Below, piece after piece: positions 1 to 6,207 of a stretch of 6,595 nt of DNA. This DNA comes from Gammaproteobacteria bacterium (GTDB taxonomy: Bacteria; Pseudomonadota; Gammaproteobacteria; UBA4575): positions 1 through 6,595 of the forward strand of contig JANQKJ010000049.1 of assembly GCA_028281205.1 (NCBI GenBank), given 5' to 3'. Position numbers and translations under genes: made by a program. Numbering within the stretch: the stretch's first letter is position 1; each line of letters begins with the position of its first letter. The notes beneath the pieces were generated by a model. That model did not search any database, was not told where the DNA came from, and was given only the letters and a program-made list of their open reading frames with translations.

Positions 1-780
1 GTTTCTGTCACCTTTAACACGGGACAAATTTTATTAGGGTTAGCCAGTGGTGTGGCTGCATTTGGTGAGGCCTATCGTGAACCTATGCGTGCGGCGGCAG
101 ATTTTCTTGTTAACAGTCAAGATGATGATGGTTGTTGGCGCAGTCACCCGACGCCATTTGCTGAACCGGGCGAGAAAGTTTATGAGACTCATGTTTCATG
201 GGGCTTATTTGAGGCTGAGCGAGTTGATCCAAACCGTGGTTATGGTGAGTGTGGCTTAAAAAATGCTCGTTGGGCAATGACTTGGCAACGTGACAATGGT
301 TGGTTTGATCAGTGTTGTTTAGATCAGCCGGAAATACCGCTTACGCATACTATTGGATATAACTTGCGTGGTCTTGTTGAAGCGTACCGACTTAGTAAAG
401 AGACAGATATTTTACAGGCGTGTGTACTCAATGCGAATGGAATTTTAGGACTTGTTACTGATGAAGGTTATTTACCGGGACGTATAGATGCTAACTGGAA
501 GCCGGCAGCCAAGTGGGTATGTTTAACCGGTAGTGCGCAAATAGCCCATTCGATGTTGTACTTATTTTTATTTACTGGTGAAGAAAAATACAAGCAGGCA
601 GGTTTAGCGTTAAATAAATACGTACGGCGTACAGTATCTATCGATGGAGCAGATGAAATTCGTGGTGGAGTAAAAGGATCATTTCCTGTTGATGGTGATT
701 ATGGAAGACTACAGTATTTAAATTGGGCGCCAAAATTCTTAATTGATTCTTTAATGCTGGAACAAAATATTTGTAAATAG
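1..780 (+). CDS. (alpha/alpha)-barrel, six-hairpin-glycosidase-like protein of polysaccharide loci (5' end missing)
   Basis: The reading frame is open from the first base of the window, so the gene starts upstream; 259 codons and a TAG stop are visible. An internal GTG at 52 has no reason to be the start, because FNTGQ (visible residues 5-9), a motif typical of this family, lies before it. The protein is built from repeating helical hairpins with Gly/Trp-rich turns: NSQDDDGCW (38-46), WQRDNGWF (95-102) and DEGYLPGRID (154-163). Other family-like stretches are THTIGYNLRGL (115-125), CLTGSAQIA (174-182), RGGVKGSFP (221-229) and NWAPKFLIDSL (241-251). This pattern resembles prenyltransferase/terpenoid-cyclase-like or six-hairpin glycosidase folds found in exopolysaccharide and O-antigen clusters, where the exact activity is generally unknown. 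The visible part shows no membrane segment. The next gene starts 2 bp after the stop, so the two are probably cotranscribed. The fold is fairly sure; a catalytic role is not. Confidence 0.75.
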   Translation, partial: VSVTFNTGQILLGLASGVAAFGEAYREPMRAAADFLVNSQDDDGCWRSHPTPFAEPGEKVYETHVSWGLFEAERVDPNRGYGECGLKNARWAMTWQRDNGWFDQCCLDQPEIPLTHTIGYNLRGLVEAYRLSKETDILQACVLNANGILGLVTDEGYLPGRIDANWKPAAKWVCLTGSAQIAHSMLYLFLFTGEEKYKQAGLALNKYVRRTVSIDGADEIRGGVKGSFPVDGDYGRLQYLNWAPKFLIDSLMLEQNICK

Positions 781-782
781 CC

Positions 783-1622
783 ATGAAGGCACAATTGCGC
801 CAAATCTATCGTCAGGGACGGTCAGATTTAATCAAACGATTCCGCTCATATGATTCGGATGCACTAGCTATTGCTATTGATGATTTAGGTATTGCTGCAG
901 GTGATATAGTTATGGTGCATTCTGCACTGAATCCTGATAATGGTTTTACTGGTAAGCATAAAGATATTATTAATGTTCTAAAGTCATTAATAACAGAAGA
1001 CGGTTTATTGGTGATGCCATCAATGCCCTATGCTGATTCCTCACGTGCATTTCTGCAAAGAGGTAAGCCCATGAATGTGCGTCGCAGTCCTTCACATATG
1101 GGACTGATAAGTGAAGTTTTCCGACGTAATAAAGATGTACGCAGAAGTTTAAACCCTATTCATCCATTACTGGCATGGGGTAATGATGCGCAAGATTTTT
1201 TGCAAGGACATGAAAACTGTCACTATTCTTTCGGTTCAAATTCACCATTTGAAAAATTACTTAAAAGAAATGCAAAGGTTTTGTGCTTTGATGTTGGTTT
1301 TGAATTTATTACCTTTACTCATTTTGTAGAAGACCAGCTAAAAGATAAATTTCAATTTTCTTTGTACGATAATGAGCCAATTACTGGCACCAGCATAGAT
1401 TATGACGGGAATGAACTACATACAGATTGTTATGTGTTAAGTGATATTTCTAGGCACCTACGTCGTGAAGAAAGACTTATTGTACAAATGGAAAAGCACA
1501 ACCAAATTAAATACTCGCGTATTGGTAACACTAAATTATTAGTGGTTAATTGTATCGATATAATTAACACGGCAACAGATATGATGTCGAGCGGGGATTA
1601 TTTTTTCGCAAATCCAAAATAA
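783..1622 (+). CDS. AAC(3)-family N-acetyltransferase, probably acting on a sugar amine in polysaccharide synthesis
   Basis: This complete 279-residue protein is of usual length for the aminoglycoside 3-N-acetyltransferase (Antibiotic_NAT) family, which transfers acetyl from acetyl-CoA to an amine. Family landmarks appear in order: DIVMVHSAL (41-49), VMPSMPY (77-83), RSPSHMGLISEVFRR (101-115), RRSLNPIHPLLAWG (120-133, with H127), SPFEKLL (154-160) and TFTHFVED (177-184, with H180 and E183 in the usual H..E arrangement). The ATG lies 2 bp after the upstream stop and no good Shine-Dalgarno is visible, which suggests translational coupling to the barrel protein. There is no signal peptide, so it should be cytoplasmic. 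Many members of this family sit in capsule or O-antigen loci and act on amino sugars; from the neighbouring gene I infer that role rather than antibiotic resistance. No clear terminator follows. The family call is strong; the substrate is inferred. Confidence 0.85.
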   Translation: MKAQLRQIYRQGRSDLIKRFRSYDSDALAIAIDDLGIAAGDIVMVHSALNPDNGFTGKHKDIINVLKSLITEDGLLVMPSMPYADSSRAFLQRGKPMNVRRSPSHMGLISEVFRRNKDVRRSLNPIHPLLAWGNDAQDFLQGHENCHYSFGSNSPFEKLLKRNAKVLCFDVGFEFITFTHFVEDQLKDKFQFSLYDNEPITGTSIDYDGNELHTDCYVLSDISRHLRREERLIVQMEKHNQIKYSRIGNTKLLVVNCIDIINTATDMMSSGDYFFANPK

Positions 1623-1667
1623 AACCAATATACCTTATTATCAGCTAAGAAAAATTCAAGTCCGCCT

Positions 1668-1695
1668 AATAATAGTCGCTATATAATCTATTATT
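1668..1695. repeat. 8-bp inverted repeat around the candidate aceE -10 box
   Basis: AATAATAG (1668-1675) and CTATTATT (1688-1695) are exact reverse complements separated by 12 bases. A T-G wobble (1667/1696) would extend the stem by one in RNA. The arms are entirely AT-rich apart from one G/C pair, so this is a poor terminator but a possible protein-binding dyad. It encloses a perfect TATAAT, so a bound regulator would block the promoter. No experimental or motif-based support is available from the sequence alone. Confidence 0.4.
1682..1687 (+). promoter_or_regulatory. Possible sigma70 -10 box for aceE-aceF
   Basis: TATAAT here matches the sigma70 -10 consensus exactly and lies about 70 bases before the aceE start. 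No good -35 box stands at 16-18 bases; the nearest similar hexamer, TTCAAG (1655-1660), is 21 bases away, and there is no extended -10 TG. If used, the promoter would probably need an activator or be weak. In such AT-rich DNA a chance match is also possible. Confidence 0.3.
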
Positions 1696-1743
1696 GTTTG
1701 GTAACATAATAACTAATCCAAGTTTGTTGTATGTGCGAGTGAT

Positions 1744-1749
1744 AGGAGG
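1744..1749 (+). promoter_or_regulatory. Strong Shine-Dalgarno fixing the aceE TTG start
   Basis: AGGAGG is a perfect anti-16S match, 6 bases before the TTG at 1756. A TGA at 1753-1755 is in frame directly before that TTG, so translation cannot begin further upstream in this frame. The site therefore decides the start codon. Confidence 0.85.
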
Positions 1750-1755
1750 CCTTGA

Positions 1756-4416
1756 TTGGCAAAGCGACCGGAAATCGAAGATGAAGAAGTCCAGGAATGG
1801 GTGCAAGCACTGCATGATGTGTTAGAACATGCAGGTGAAGACAGAGCGCACCAAATCATAGAAACACTCATTACTGAAGCACGTCGCGCAGGCGTCAATT
1901 TACCGTTTAAAACTACAACACCTTATATTAATACCATCGAAGCCGCTGATGAGGAACGTTTACCTGGCGACCCTTCTCTAGTACATCGAGTGCGTTCTTT
2001 AGAGCGCTGGAATGCTTTAGCCATGGTAGTACAAGCAGCCAAGGTTACTACTGAGTTGGGTGGTCATATCTCTTCTTATGCATCTGCTGCCACACTTTAC
2101 AGCATTGGGTTCAATCACTTTTTCCGTGGCCCTAGTGATAAAAACAATGGCGACTTAGTTTATTTTCAGGGTCATGCTGCGCCCGGTGTTTATGCACGTG
2201 CTTATTTAGAGGGGCGTTTAACAGAAGAGCAACTGAAAAACTTTCGTCGTGATGTGGGTGGGAATGGCTTAACCTCTTATCCACATCCTTGGATTATGCC
2301 TGACTTTTGGCAGTTCCCGACTGTATCTATGGGCTTAGGCCCTATCACTGGCATATACCAAGCAAGATTTATGAAATATCTGGATGACAGAAGCCTCAAG
2401 CCTGAGGATGGTCGCAAGGTATGGGTATTTACTGGTGACGGTGAAATGGACGAACCAGAATCACTGGGCGCAATATCGTTAGCCGCACGCGAAAATTTAG
2501 ATAACCTGATTTTTGTTGTGAACTGTAATTTGCAGCGGCTTGATGGTCCGGTGCGTGGGAATGGAAAGATTATTCAAGAGTTAGAAGGTGTATTCCGAGG
2601 CGCCGGCTGGAATGTAATTAAGCTAATTTGGGGGTCAAACTGGGATCCGTTATTTGAAAATGATAAGAGTGGTATTTTGTTAAAGCGTATGGAAGAAGCT
2701 TTAGATGGCGACTATCAAAATTATCGTGCTAAAGGTGGTGCCTATACTCGCGAACACTTTTTTGGCAAATACCCCGAACTTGAAGCACTTGTATCAAAAA
2801 TGACAGATGAAGATATCTGGCGTTTGAATCGAGGCGGTCATGATCAACAAAAAGTTTATGCGGCATATGCTTCTGCTATCAAGCATAAGGGCCAACCTAC
2901 AGTCATATTAACTAAAACCGTCAAAGGCTATGGTCTGGGTAAAAGTGGAGAGAGTCTCAACATTGCTCACTCTATGAAAAAACCGTCTAAAGAATCAATT
3001 CGCGCATTACGAGATCGTTATCAAATTCCTATTCCTGATGAGGAGCTGGAAAATGTGCCTTTTTATAAACCAGACGATACATCCCCCGAGATTACTTTTA
3101 TAAAAGAATGCCGTGAGAAATTAGGTGGACCCATTCCACAGCGACAAGCAATGCCAGCAATTGCACCTGTTGATATCCCTGATTTTAGTATTTTTCAGAA
3201 ATTAGTCGCAGATAGTGGTGAGCGTGAATATTCAACCACAATGACATTTGTACGTATATTAACTGCATTGACACGTGAGAAAACTATTAGTGAATTTATT
3301 GTTCCGATCGTACCAGATGAAGCTAGAACATTTGGTATGGAAGGTATGTTTCGAACCATGGGTATATATTCACGTAAAGGGCAGTTATATGACCCGGTAG
3401 ATGCTAATGAGTTAATGTTTTACCGTGAGGATAAGGCAGGGCAAATCCTACAGGAGGGTATTAATGAGGCGGGTGCGATGTCATCATGGATTGCGGCCGC
3501 AACATCCTATAGCAACCATGGCATGGCCATGATTCCCTTTTATATATTCTATTCTATGTTTGGTTTCCAACGTGTAGGTGATCTTGCATGGTTAGCAGCA
3601 GACAGTCATTCACGAGGATTTTTGTTAGGAGGCACTGCGGGTAGGACGACACTTGCAGGTGAGGGCCTGCAACATCAAGATGGACATAGCCATATTATGG
3701 CTAACGTGATTCCCACTTGTCGTAGCTATGATCCTGCTTTTGGTTATGAATTAGCAGTTATTATCCACGATGGCTTGGTGCGTATGTATCAGAATCAGGA
3801 AGATTGTTTTTATTACATCACAGTGATGAATGAGAACTATAAACATCCTGCAATGCCAGAGGGAATTCAGCAGGGCATCATTAAAGGTATGTATTTATTT
3901 AAACATGCTGCAGATTATGATCAGCAAGTGCAGTTACTAGGAAGCGGAACCATTTTGCGAGAAGTCATTAAAGCTGCAGATGTGCTTGAGTCGGAATATG
4001 ACATTGGTGCTGAGGTATGGAGCGTGACCAGTTTTAATGAATTGTATCGAGAAGGAGTAGAAATAAATCGTTGGAACATGCTTCACCCTAATGAAGAAGC
4101 TAAATCCTCTTACGTCACACAATGTTTATCCGCAGCTAAAGGACCTACGCTAGCAGCTAGTGACTATGTGAAATTGTATGCTGACCAAATTCGGTCATTA
4201 GTACCAACAAATTACCGAGTATTGGGGACTGACGGGTTTGGACGTAGTGACACACGTGAGACATTAAGAGACTATTTTGAAGTAGATTATCGCTATGTAG
4301 TTGTAGCTGCACTTATGGAGTTAGCAGCGTTAGGAAAAATTGACAAAGCGCAAGTAGTACAAGCTATAGATCACTACGATATAGATCCGGAATCTATTAA
4401 CCCACTCTATAGATAG
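1756..4416 (+). CDS. aceE: Pyruvate dehydrogenase E1 component, homodimeric type
   Basis: AceE is the thiamine-diphosphate E1 of the cytoplasmic pyruvate dehydrogenase complex; it decarboxylates pyruvate and reductively acetylates the lipoyl group of E2. The 886 residues nearly equal the 887 of E. coli AceE as I recall it, and the two align end to end. Visible landmarks are LGGHISSY (H104), VYFQGHAAPG (H140), SYPHP (Y175), the ThDP/Mg motif GDGEMDEPES (227-236, D228) ending in NCNLQ (N258, Q260), the mobile active-site loop around H405, DEARTFGMEG (521-530), catalytic E571 in GINEAG, H640 in GLQHQDGHSH, and a C-terminal LGTDGFGRSDTR (823-834). No key residue is missing. Translation starts at TTG after a perfect AGGAGG; the first in-frame ATG is codon 90, inside conserved sequence, so TTG is well supported. 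aceF follows after 16 bp. The N-terminal ~45 residues are acidic and helical, as expected for the E2-docking region. Confidence 0.98.
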   Translation: MAKRPEIEDEEVQEWVQALHDVLEHAGEDRAHQIIETLITEARRAGVNLPFKTTTPYINTIEAADEERLPGDPSLVHRVRSLERWNALAMVVQAAKVTTELGGHISSYASAATLYSIGFNHFFRGPSDKNNGDLVYFQGHAAPGVYARAYLEGRLTEEQLKNFRRDVGGNGLTSYPHPWIMPDFWQFPTVSMGLGPITGIYQARFMKYLDDRSLKPEDGRKVWVFTGDGEMDEPESLGAISLAARENLDNLIFVVNCNLQRLDGPVRGNGKIIQELEGVFRGAGWNVIKLIWGSNWDPLFENDKSGILLKRMEEALDGDYQNYRAKGGAYTREHFFGKYPELEALVSKMTDEDIWRLNRGGHDQQKVYAAYASAIKHKGQPTVILTKTVKGYGLGKSGESLNIAHSMKKPSKESIRALRDRYQIPIPDEELENVPFYKPDDTSPEITFIKECREKLGGPIPQRQAMPAIAPVDIPDFSIFQKLVADSGEREYSTTMTFVRILTALTREKTISEFIVPIVPDEARTFGMEGMFRTMGIYSRKGQLYDPVDANELMFYREDKAGQILQEGINEAGAMSSWIAAATSYSNHGMAMIPFYIFYSMFGFQRVGDLAWLAADSHSRGFLLGGTAGRTTLAGEGLQHQDGHSHIMANVIPTCRSYDPAFGYELAVIIHDGLVRMYQNQEDCFYYITVMNENYKHPAMPEGIQQGIIKGMYLFKHAADYDQQVQLLGSGTILREVIKAADVLESEYDIGAEVWSVTSFNELYREGVEINRWNMLHPNEEAKSSYVTQCLSAAKGPTLAASDYVKLYADQIRSLVPTNYRVLGTDGFGRSDTRETLRDYFEVDYRYVVVAALMELAALGKIDKAQVVQAIDHYDIDPESINPLYR

Positions 4417-4432
4417 CCTGTAGATAAATTAA

Positions 4433-5710
4433 ATGATTAGCGAAAAAGTTATTACTGCAACTGAGCTGGAGGATTTTGATGAAGTCGATGTGGTCGAAGT
4501 ATTGGTTGCACCAGGAGATAAAATTGAGGCTAATCAATCTTTAGTAACACTAGAAAGTGATAAAGCCATGATGGAGTTTCCGTCCCCTGATGCAGGCACT
4601 ATAAAAAGTATTGCGGTGACAGTTGGTGATAAAGTTAAACAAGGCGATGCGTTATTAACATTAACTATTGAACAACTAGAAAATGAAACGGTTGAAGCAG
4701 CTCCTACTCAAGAGCATGTAGATAATAAAAAGCCTGACAAAAGTGAACCGCAGACTAAAGATAATAATGAACAGCAAAGAAAATACTCGCCTCCGAATGA
4801 AAACGCAGCAATCGAAAATGATAAAGCTTATGCAAGTCCCGCAGTTAGAAAGTACGCAAATGAATTAGGTGTTAATTTAGATGAAGTTGTAGGCAGCGCT
4901 AAGCAAGGAAGAGTGCTTAAGAGTGATGTACAACAGCACGTTCAAAAGCATATATCATCACCGAGTACACATACCCATAAAAGTGAAAATGTCTTACCAG
5001 ATTTTAGTCAGTTTGGTGAAATAGAGGAAAAAAACTTTAACAAACTTAAGCAGGTATCTGCGCAACACTTGCACCATGCATGGACTATGGCACCCCATGT
5101 GACCCAGTTTGAGGATGTTGACATTACTGAACTTGAGAAAGCACGCAAGCAGTTAAAGCAACCTGCAGTAGGTCAAGGTGCTAAATTAACTTTATTGCCA
5201 TTTATTATGAAAGCACTAGTTAAGTGCTTACAAGAGTATCCGGATTTTAATAGTTCGTTAAACAAAGATGTATCCGCATTAATACATAAAAAATATTACA
5301 ATATCGGGATTGCTGTCGACACCGAAAGAGGTTTAGTGGTTCCGGTAATAAAGGAGGTAGATAAAAAGAAGCTACTGGTATTAGCAAAAGAACTGATGGA
5401 AATAAGTTCTTTAGCACGTGATAATAAACTTACCCCAAAACACATGCAGGGCGGATGTATGACAATTACAAACCTGGGCGGTTTTGGTGGCCAACATTTC
5501 ACACCAATAATAAATTATCCAGAAGTAGCGATTCTGGGTATATCTAGATCACGAAAAGTATTAATAAAAAATGAAGACAATATTGAGGAACGGTTAATGT
5601 TGCCTCTATCTTTAAGTTACGATCACCGTGCTATCGATGGTGTTGCTGCAGTGAAATTTATAACTAGTCTTAAAAATAGATTAAGTGATGTCTGGTCACT
5701 TATGATCTGA
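4433..5710 (+). CDS. aceF: Pyruvate dehydrogenase E2, dihydrolipoamide acetyltransferase, single-lipoyl form
   Basis: AceF is the core of the pyruvate dehydrogenase complex and moves the acetyl group from lipoyl-lysine to CoA. The 425 residues divide into one lipoyl domain (about 2-78; lipoylated K44 in LESDKAMMEFPSP), a charged linker (79-130), a peripheral-subunit-binding domain (about 131-170; SPAVRKYANELGV and GRVLKSDV), a short second linker, and the acetyltransferase domain (about 198-425) with the active-site motif DHRAIDG (397-403; H398, D402). E. coli AceF has three lipoyl domains, so this is a short version, as in many other bacteria. The start of the lipoyl domain lacks the usual PDIGD-type sequence (here ITATELEDFDEV), and the first linker is rich in E, K, N and Q rather than Ala/Pro. 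The ATG has no clear Shine-Dalgarno, which suggests coupling to aceE. No lpd gene follows; E3 must be encoded elsewhere. Confidence 0.96.
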   Translation: MISEKVITATELEDFDEVDVVEVLVAPGDKIEANQSLVTLESDKAMMEFPSPDAGTIKSIAVTVGDKVKQGDALLTLTIEQLENETVEAAPTQEHVDNKKPDKSEPQTKDNNEQQRKYSPPNENAAIENDKAYASPAVRKYANELGVNLDEVVGSAKQGRVLKSDVQQHVQKHISSPSTHTHKSENVLPDFSQFGEIEEKNFNKLKQVSAQHLHHAWTMAPHVTQFEDVDITELEKARKQLKQPAVGQGAKLTLLPFIMKALVKCLQEYPDFNSSLNKDVSALIHKKYYNIGIAVDTERGLVVPVIKEVDKKKLLVLAKELMEISSLARDNKLTPKHMQGGCMTITNLGGFGGQHFTPIINYPEVAILGISRSRKVLIKNEDNIEERLMLPLSLSYDHRAIDGVAAVKFITSLKNRLSDVWSLMI

Positions 5711-5713
5711 GTG

Positions 5714-5920
5714 TTAGATGTTAATGGACACTTGGTAAATTAGAATAGCTGCCAATAGAACAAGTAGGAAAATACTCTTTTGATAATTTTTATCTTTCTT
5801 TTTGGATGCAGGAATATGGCGTGTAGATTCAGTGCTATCTTGCACATCATCGCGAACCTTCACCTCAAAATTTTTTAATGAGATGTTTGGATTTACTACG
5901 GTATCTTCAAACTTATCCAT
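5714..5920 (-). CDS. Small protein with a C-terminal membrane anchor, function unknown
   Basis: This 68-residue protein was not recognised. Residues 1-47 are hydrophilic, acidic at first (MDKFEDTVVN) and then lysine-rich just before the membrane (SKKKDKNYQK, 39-48). Residues 49-66 form one hydrophobic helix (SIFLLVLLAAILIYQVSI), leaving only two residues after it. That layout, with basic residues before the helix, predicts a cytoplasmic N-terminal part held to the inner membrane by its tail. The reading frame is probably real: a good AGGA Shine-Dalgarno lies 7 bases before the ATG, and the hydropathy pattern is coherent. It converges on aceF with 3 bp between stops, so it is not part of that operon. 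A link to the unrecognised gene upstream on the same strand is possible but unproven, since 287 bp separate them. It could instead be a lone membrane adaptor or regulator. Confidence 0.7.
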   Translation of the reverse strand: MDKFEDTVVNPNISLKNFEVKVRDDVQDSTESTRHIPASKKKDKNYQKSIFLLVLLAAILIYQVSINI

Positions 5921-5927
5921 ACATATT

Positions 5928-5931
5928 TCCT
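5928..5931 (-). promoter_or_regulatory. Ribosome binding site of the small membrane protein
   Basis: Read on the minus strand, AGGA (within TTAGGAAA) stands 7 bases before the ATG at 5920. This spacing is good and is the main support for this short gene being translated. A second purine-rich AAGGAG on the same strand (5960-5965) has no start codon at a usable distance. Confidence 0.6.
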
Positions 5932-6037
5932 AAATGAAAAAGACGTCCTTGTCCTGCAGCTCCTTATGTATATCTATTAAATAAAAATTACACAAATAAT
6001 TATGTTTTACTGATCACAATTTAACTTGCCATAACAA

Positions 6038-6047
6038 GTGGTCTATA
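6038..6047 (+). repeat. Direct repeat copy 1, GTGGTCTATA
   Basis: GTGGTCTATA occurs here and again at 6117-6126, 79 bp apart start to start, inside the same intergenic region. Beyond these 10 bases the flanks differ. The two copies sit on either side of the 9-bp inverted repeat at 6087-6107, an arrangement that could be paired regulator sites or chance. Confidence 0.35.
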
Positions 6048-6086
6048 TTTATTGTATCAAAGCTTGATTGCTTTCACATAAATATA

Positions 6087-6107
6087 CTTAAAGTTATAAA
6101 CTTTAAG
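6087..6107. repeat. Perfect 9-bp inverted repeat with 3-base centre
   Basis: CTTAAAGTT (6087-6095) and AACTTTAAG (6099-6107) are exact reverse complements around ATA. The flanking ATTG (6067-6070) and CAAT (6108-6111) could form a further outer stem. With two G/C pairs in nine and no adjoining T run, it is a poor intrinsic terminator. It looks more like an operator, upstream of the small membrane protein on the minus strand, or an RNA hairpin. Confidence 0.45.
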
Positions 6108-6116
6108 CAATAAAGT

Positions 6117-6126
6117 GTGGTCTATA
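6117..6126 (+). repeat. Direct repeat copy 2, GTGGTCTATA
   Basis: This is the second exact copy of the 10-mer found at 6038-6047. Its last four bases, TATA, also form the left arm of the interrupted hairpin that ends at 6162. Confidence 0.35.
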
Positions 6127-6162
6127 AGTGAGTTAACATTTCGTGATACGACTCTCACTATA
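6123..6162. repeat. Interrupted inverted repeat TATA-GTGAG / CTCAC-TATA
   Basis: GTGAG (6128-6132) pairs with CTCAC (6154-6158), and TATA (6123-6126) with TATA (6159-6162), leaving one unpaired A at 6127 and a 21-base loop. The stem has nine pairs in total. It lies between the two other hairpins of this intergenic region. No function can be assigned. Confidence 0.3.
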
Positions 6163-6164
6163 AA

Positions 6165-6185
6165 CTGTTTTGGTCAAGAAAACAG
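6165..6185 (-). terminator. Possible weak terminator after the right-hand minus-strand gene
   Basis: CTGTTTT (6165-6171) and AAAACAG (6179-6185) form a perfect 7-bp stem with a 7-base loop, 22 bases after the TAG of the unrecognised minus-strand gene. In that direction the stem is followed by TTTATAG. The position suits a terminator, but only two of seven pairs are G/C and the T tract is short, so it would be weak. Confidence 0.3.
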
Positions 6186-6207
6186 ATGAGCTGTAAATTG
6201 AAGATAG

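Larger units (their letters stand above)
1623..1755 (+). other. Intergenic region between the polysaccharide genes and aceE
   Basis: This 133-bp AT-rich gap separates the two polysaccharide-type genes from the pyruvate dehydrogenase genes. It contains a perfect TATAAT (1682-1687), an inverted repeat around it (1668-1695) and the aceE ribosome binding site (1744-1749). I see no GC-rich hairpin followed by a T run, so read-through from the upstream operon into aceE cannot be excluded. Confidence 0.7.
5921..6207. other. AT-rich intergenic region with several inverted repeats
   Basis: This 287-bp stretch between two minus-strand genes carries no plausible coding sequence. It is clearly more AT-rich than the genes around it. 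It holds a perfect 9-bp inverted repeat (6087-6107), a 7-bp hairpin just after the stop of the right-hand gene (6165-6185), an interrupted hairpin (6123-6162), a weak 5-bp stem (6024-6039) and a 10-bp direct repeat (6038 and 6117). It should contain the promoter of the small membrane protein on the minus strand, but I could not pick a convincing -35/-10 pair. Confidence 0.6.

Noticed and set aside
47..259. Open frame overlapping the barrel-protein gene in another frame
   Set aside because: It lies wholly inside a well-supported coding sequence and its arginine/valine-rich, Met-rich product looks like no real protein.
783..1622. Acquired aminoglycoside resistance gene
   Set aside because: The fold fits, but the gene is coupled to a polysaccharide-type gene, has base composition like its neighbours, and has no integron, transposase or repeat next to it.
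1697..1711. Possible PdhR operator in the aceE leader (TTTGGTAACATAATA)
   Set aside because: The left half resembles the known ATTGGT half-site, but the right half does not match ACCAAT. One half-site is not enough in AT-rich DNA.
3937..4122. Antisense open frame inside aceE (others lie at 1713-1898 across the aceE start and at 5296-5502 in aceF)
   Set aside because: All three are antisense shadows of strongly conserved genes, with implausible composition.
5709..5735. AGTGT/ACACT pair around the aceF stop as a bidirectional terminator
   Set aside because: Five base pairs with a 13-base loop and no T run on either side are too weak.
5782..5803. GATAA-TTT-TTATC hairpin followed by TTTCTTTTT, a possible aceF terminator
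   Set aside because: The stem is only 5 bp with one G/C pair, and the T run is simply the reverse of lysine codons (SKKKDKNYQK) in the small membrane protein.
6144..6162. A stretch resembling the T7 RNA polymerase promoter (TGATACGACTCTCACTATA)
   Set aside because: It carries a two-base insertion (CT) in the middle of the consensus and lacks the GGG start. T7-type polymerase needs exact spacing, and nothing else in the window is phage-like. The right half is also explained by the local inverted repeat. Probably chance.
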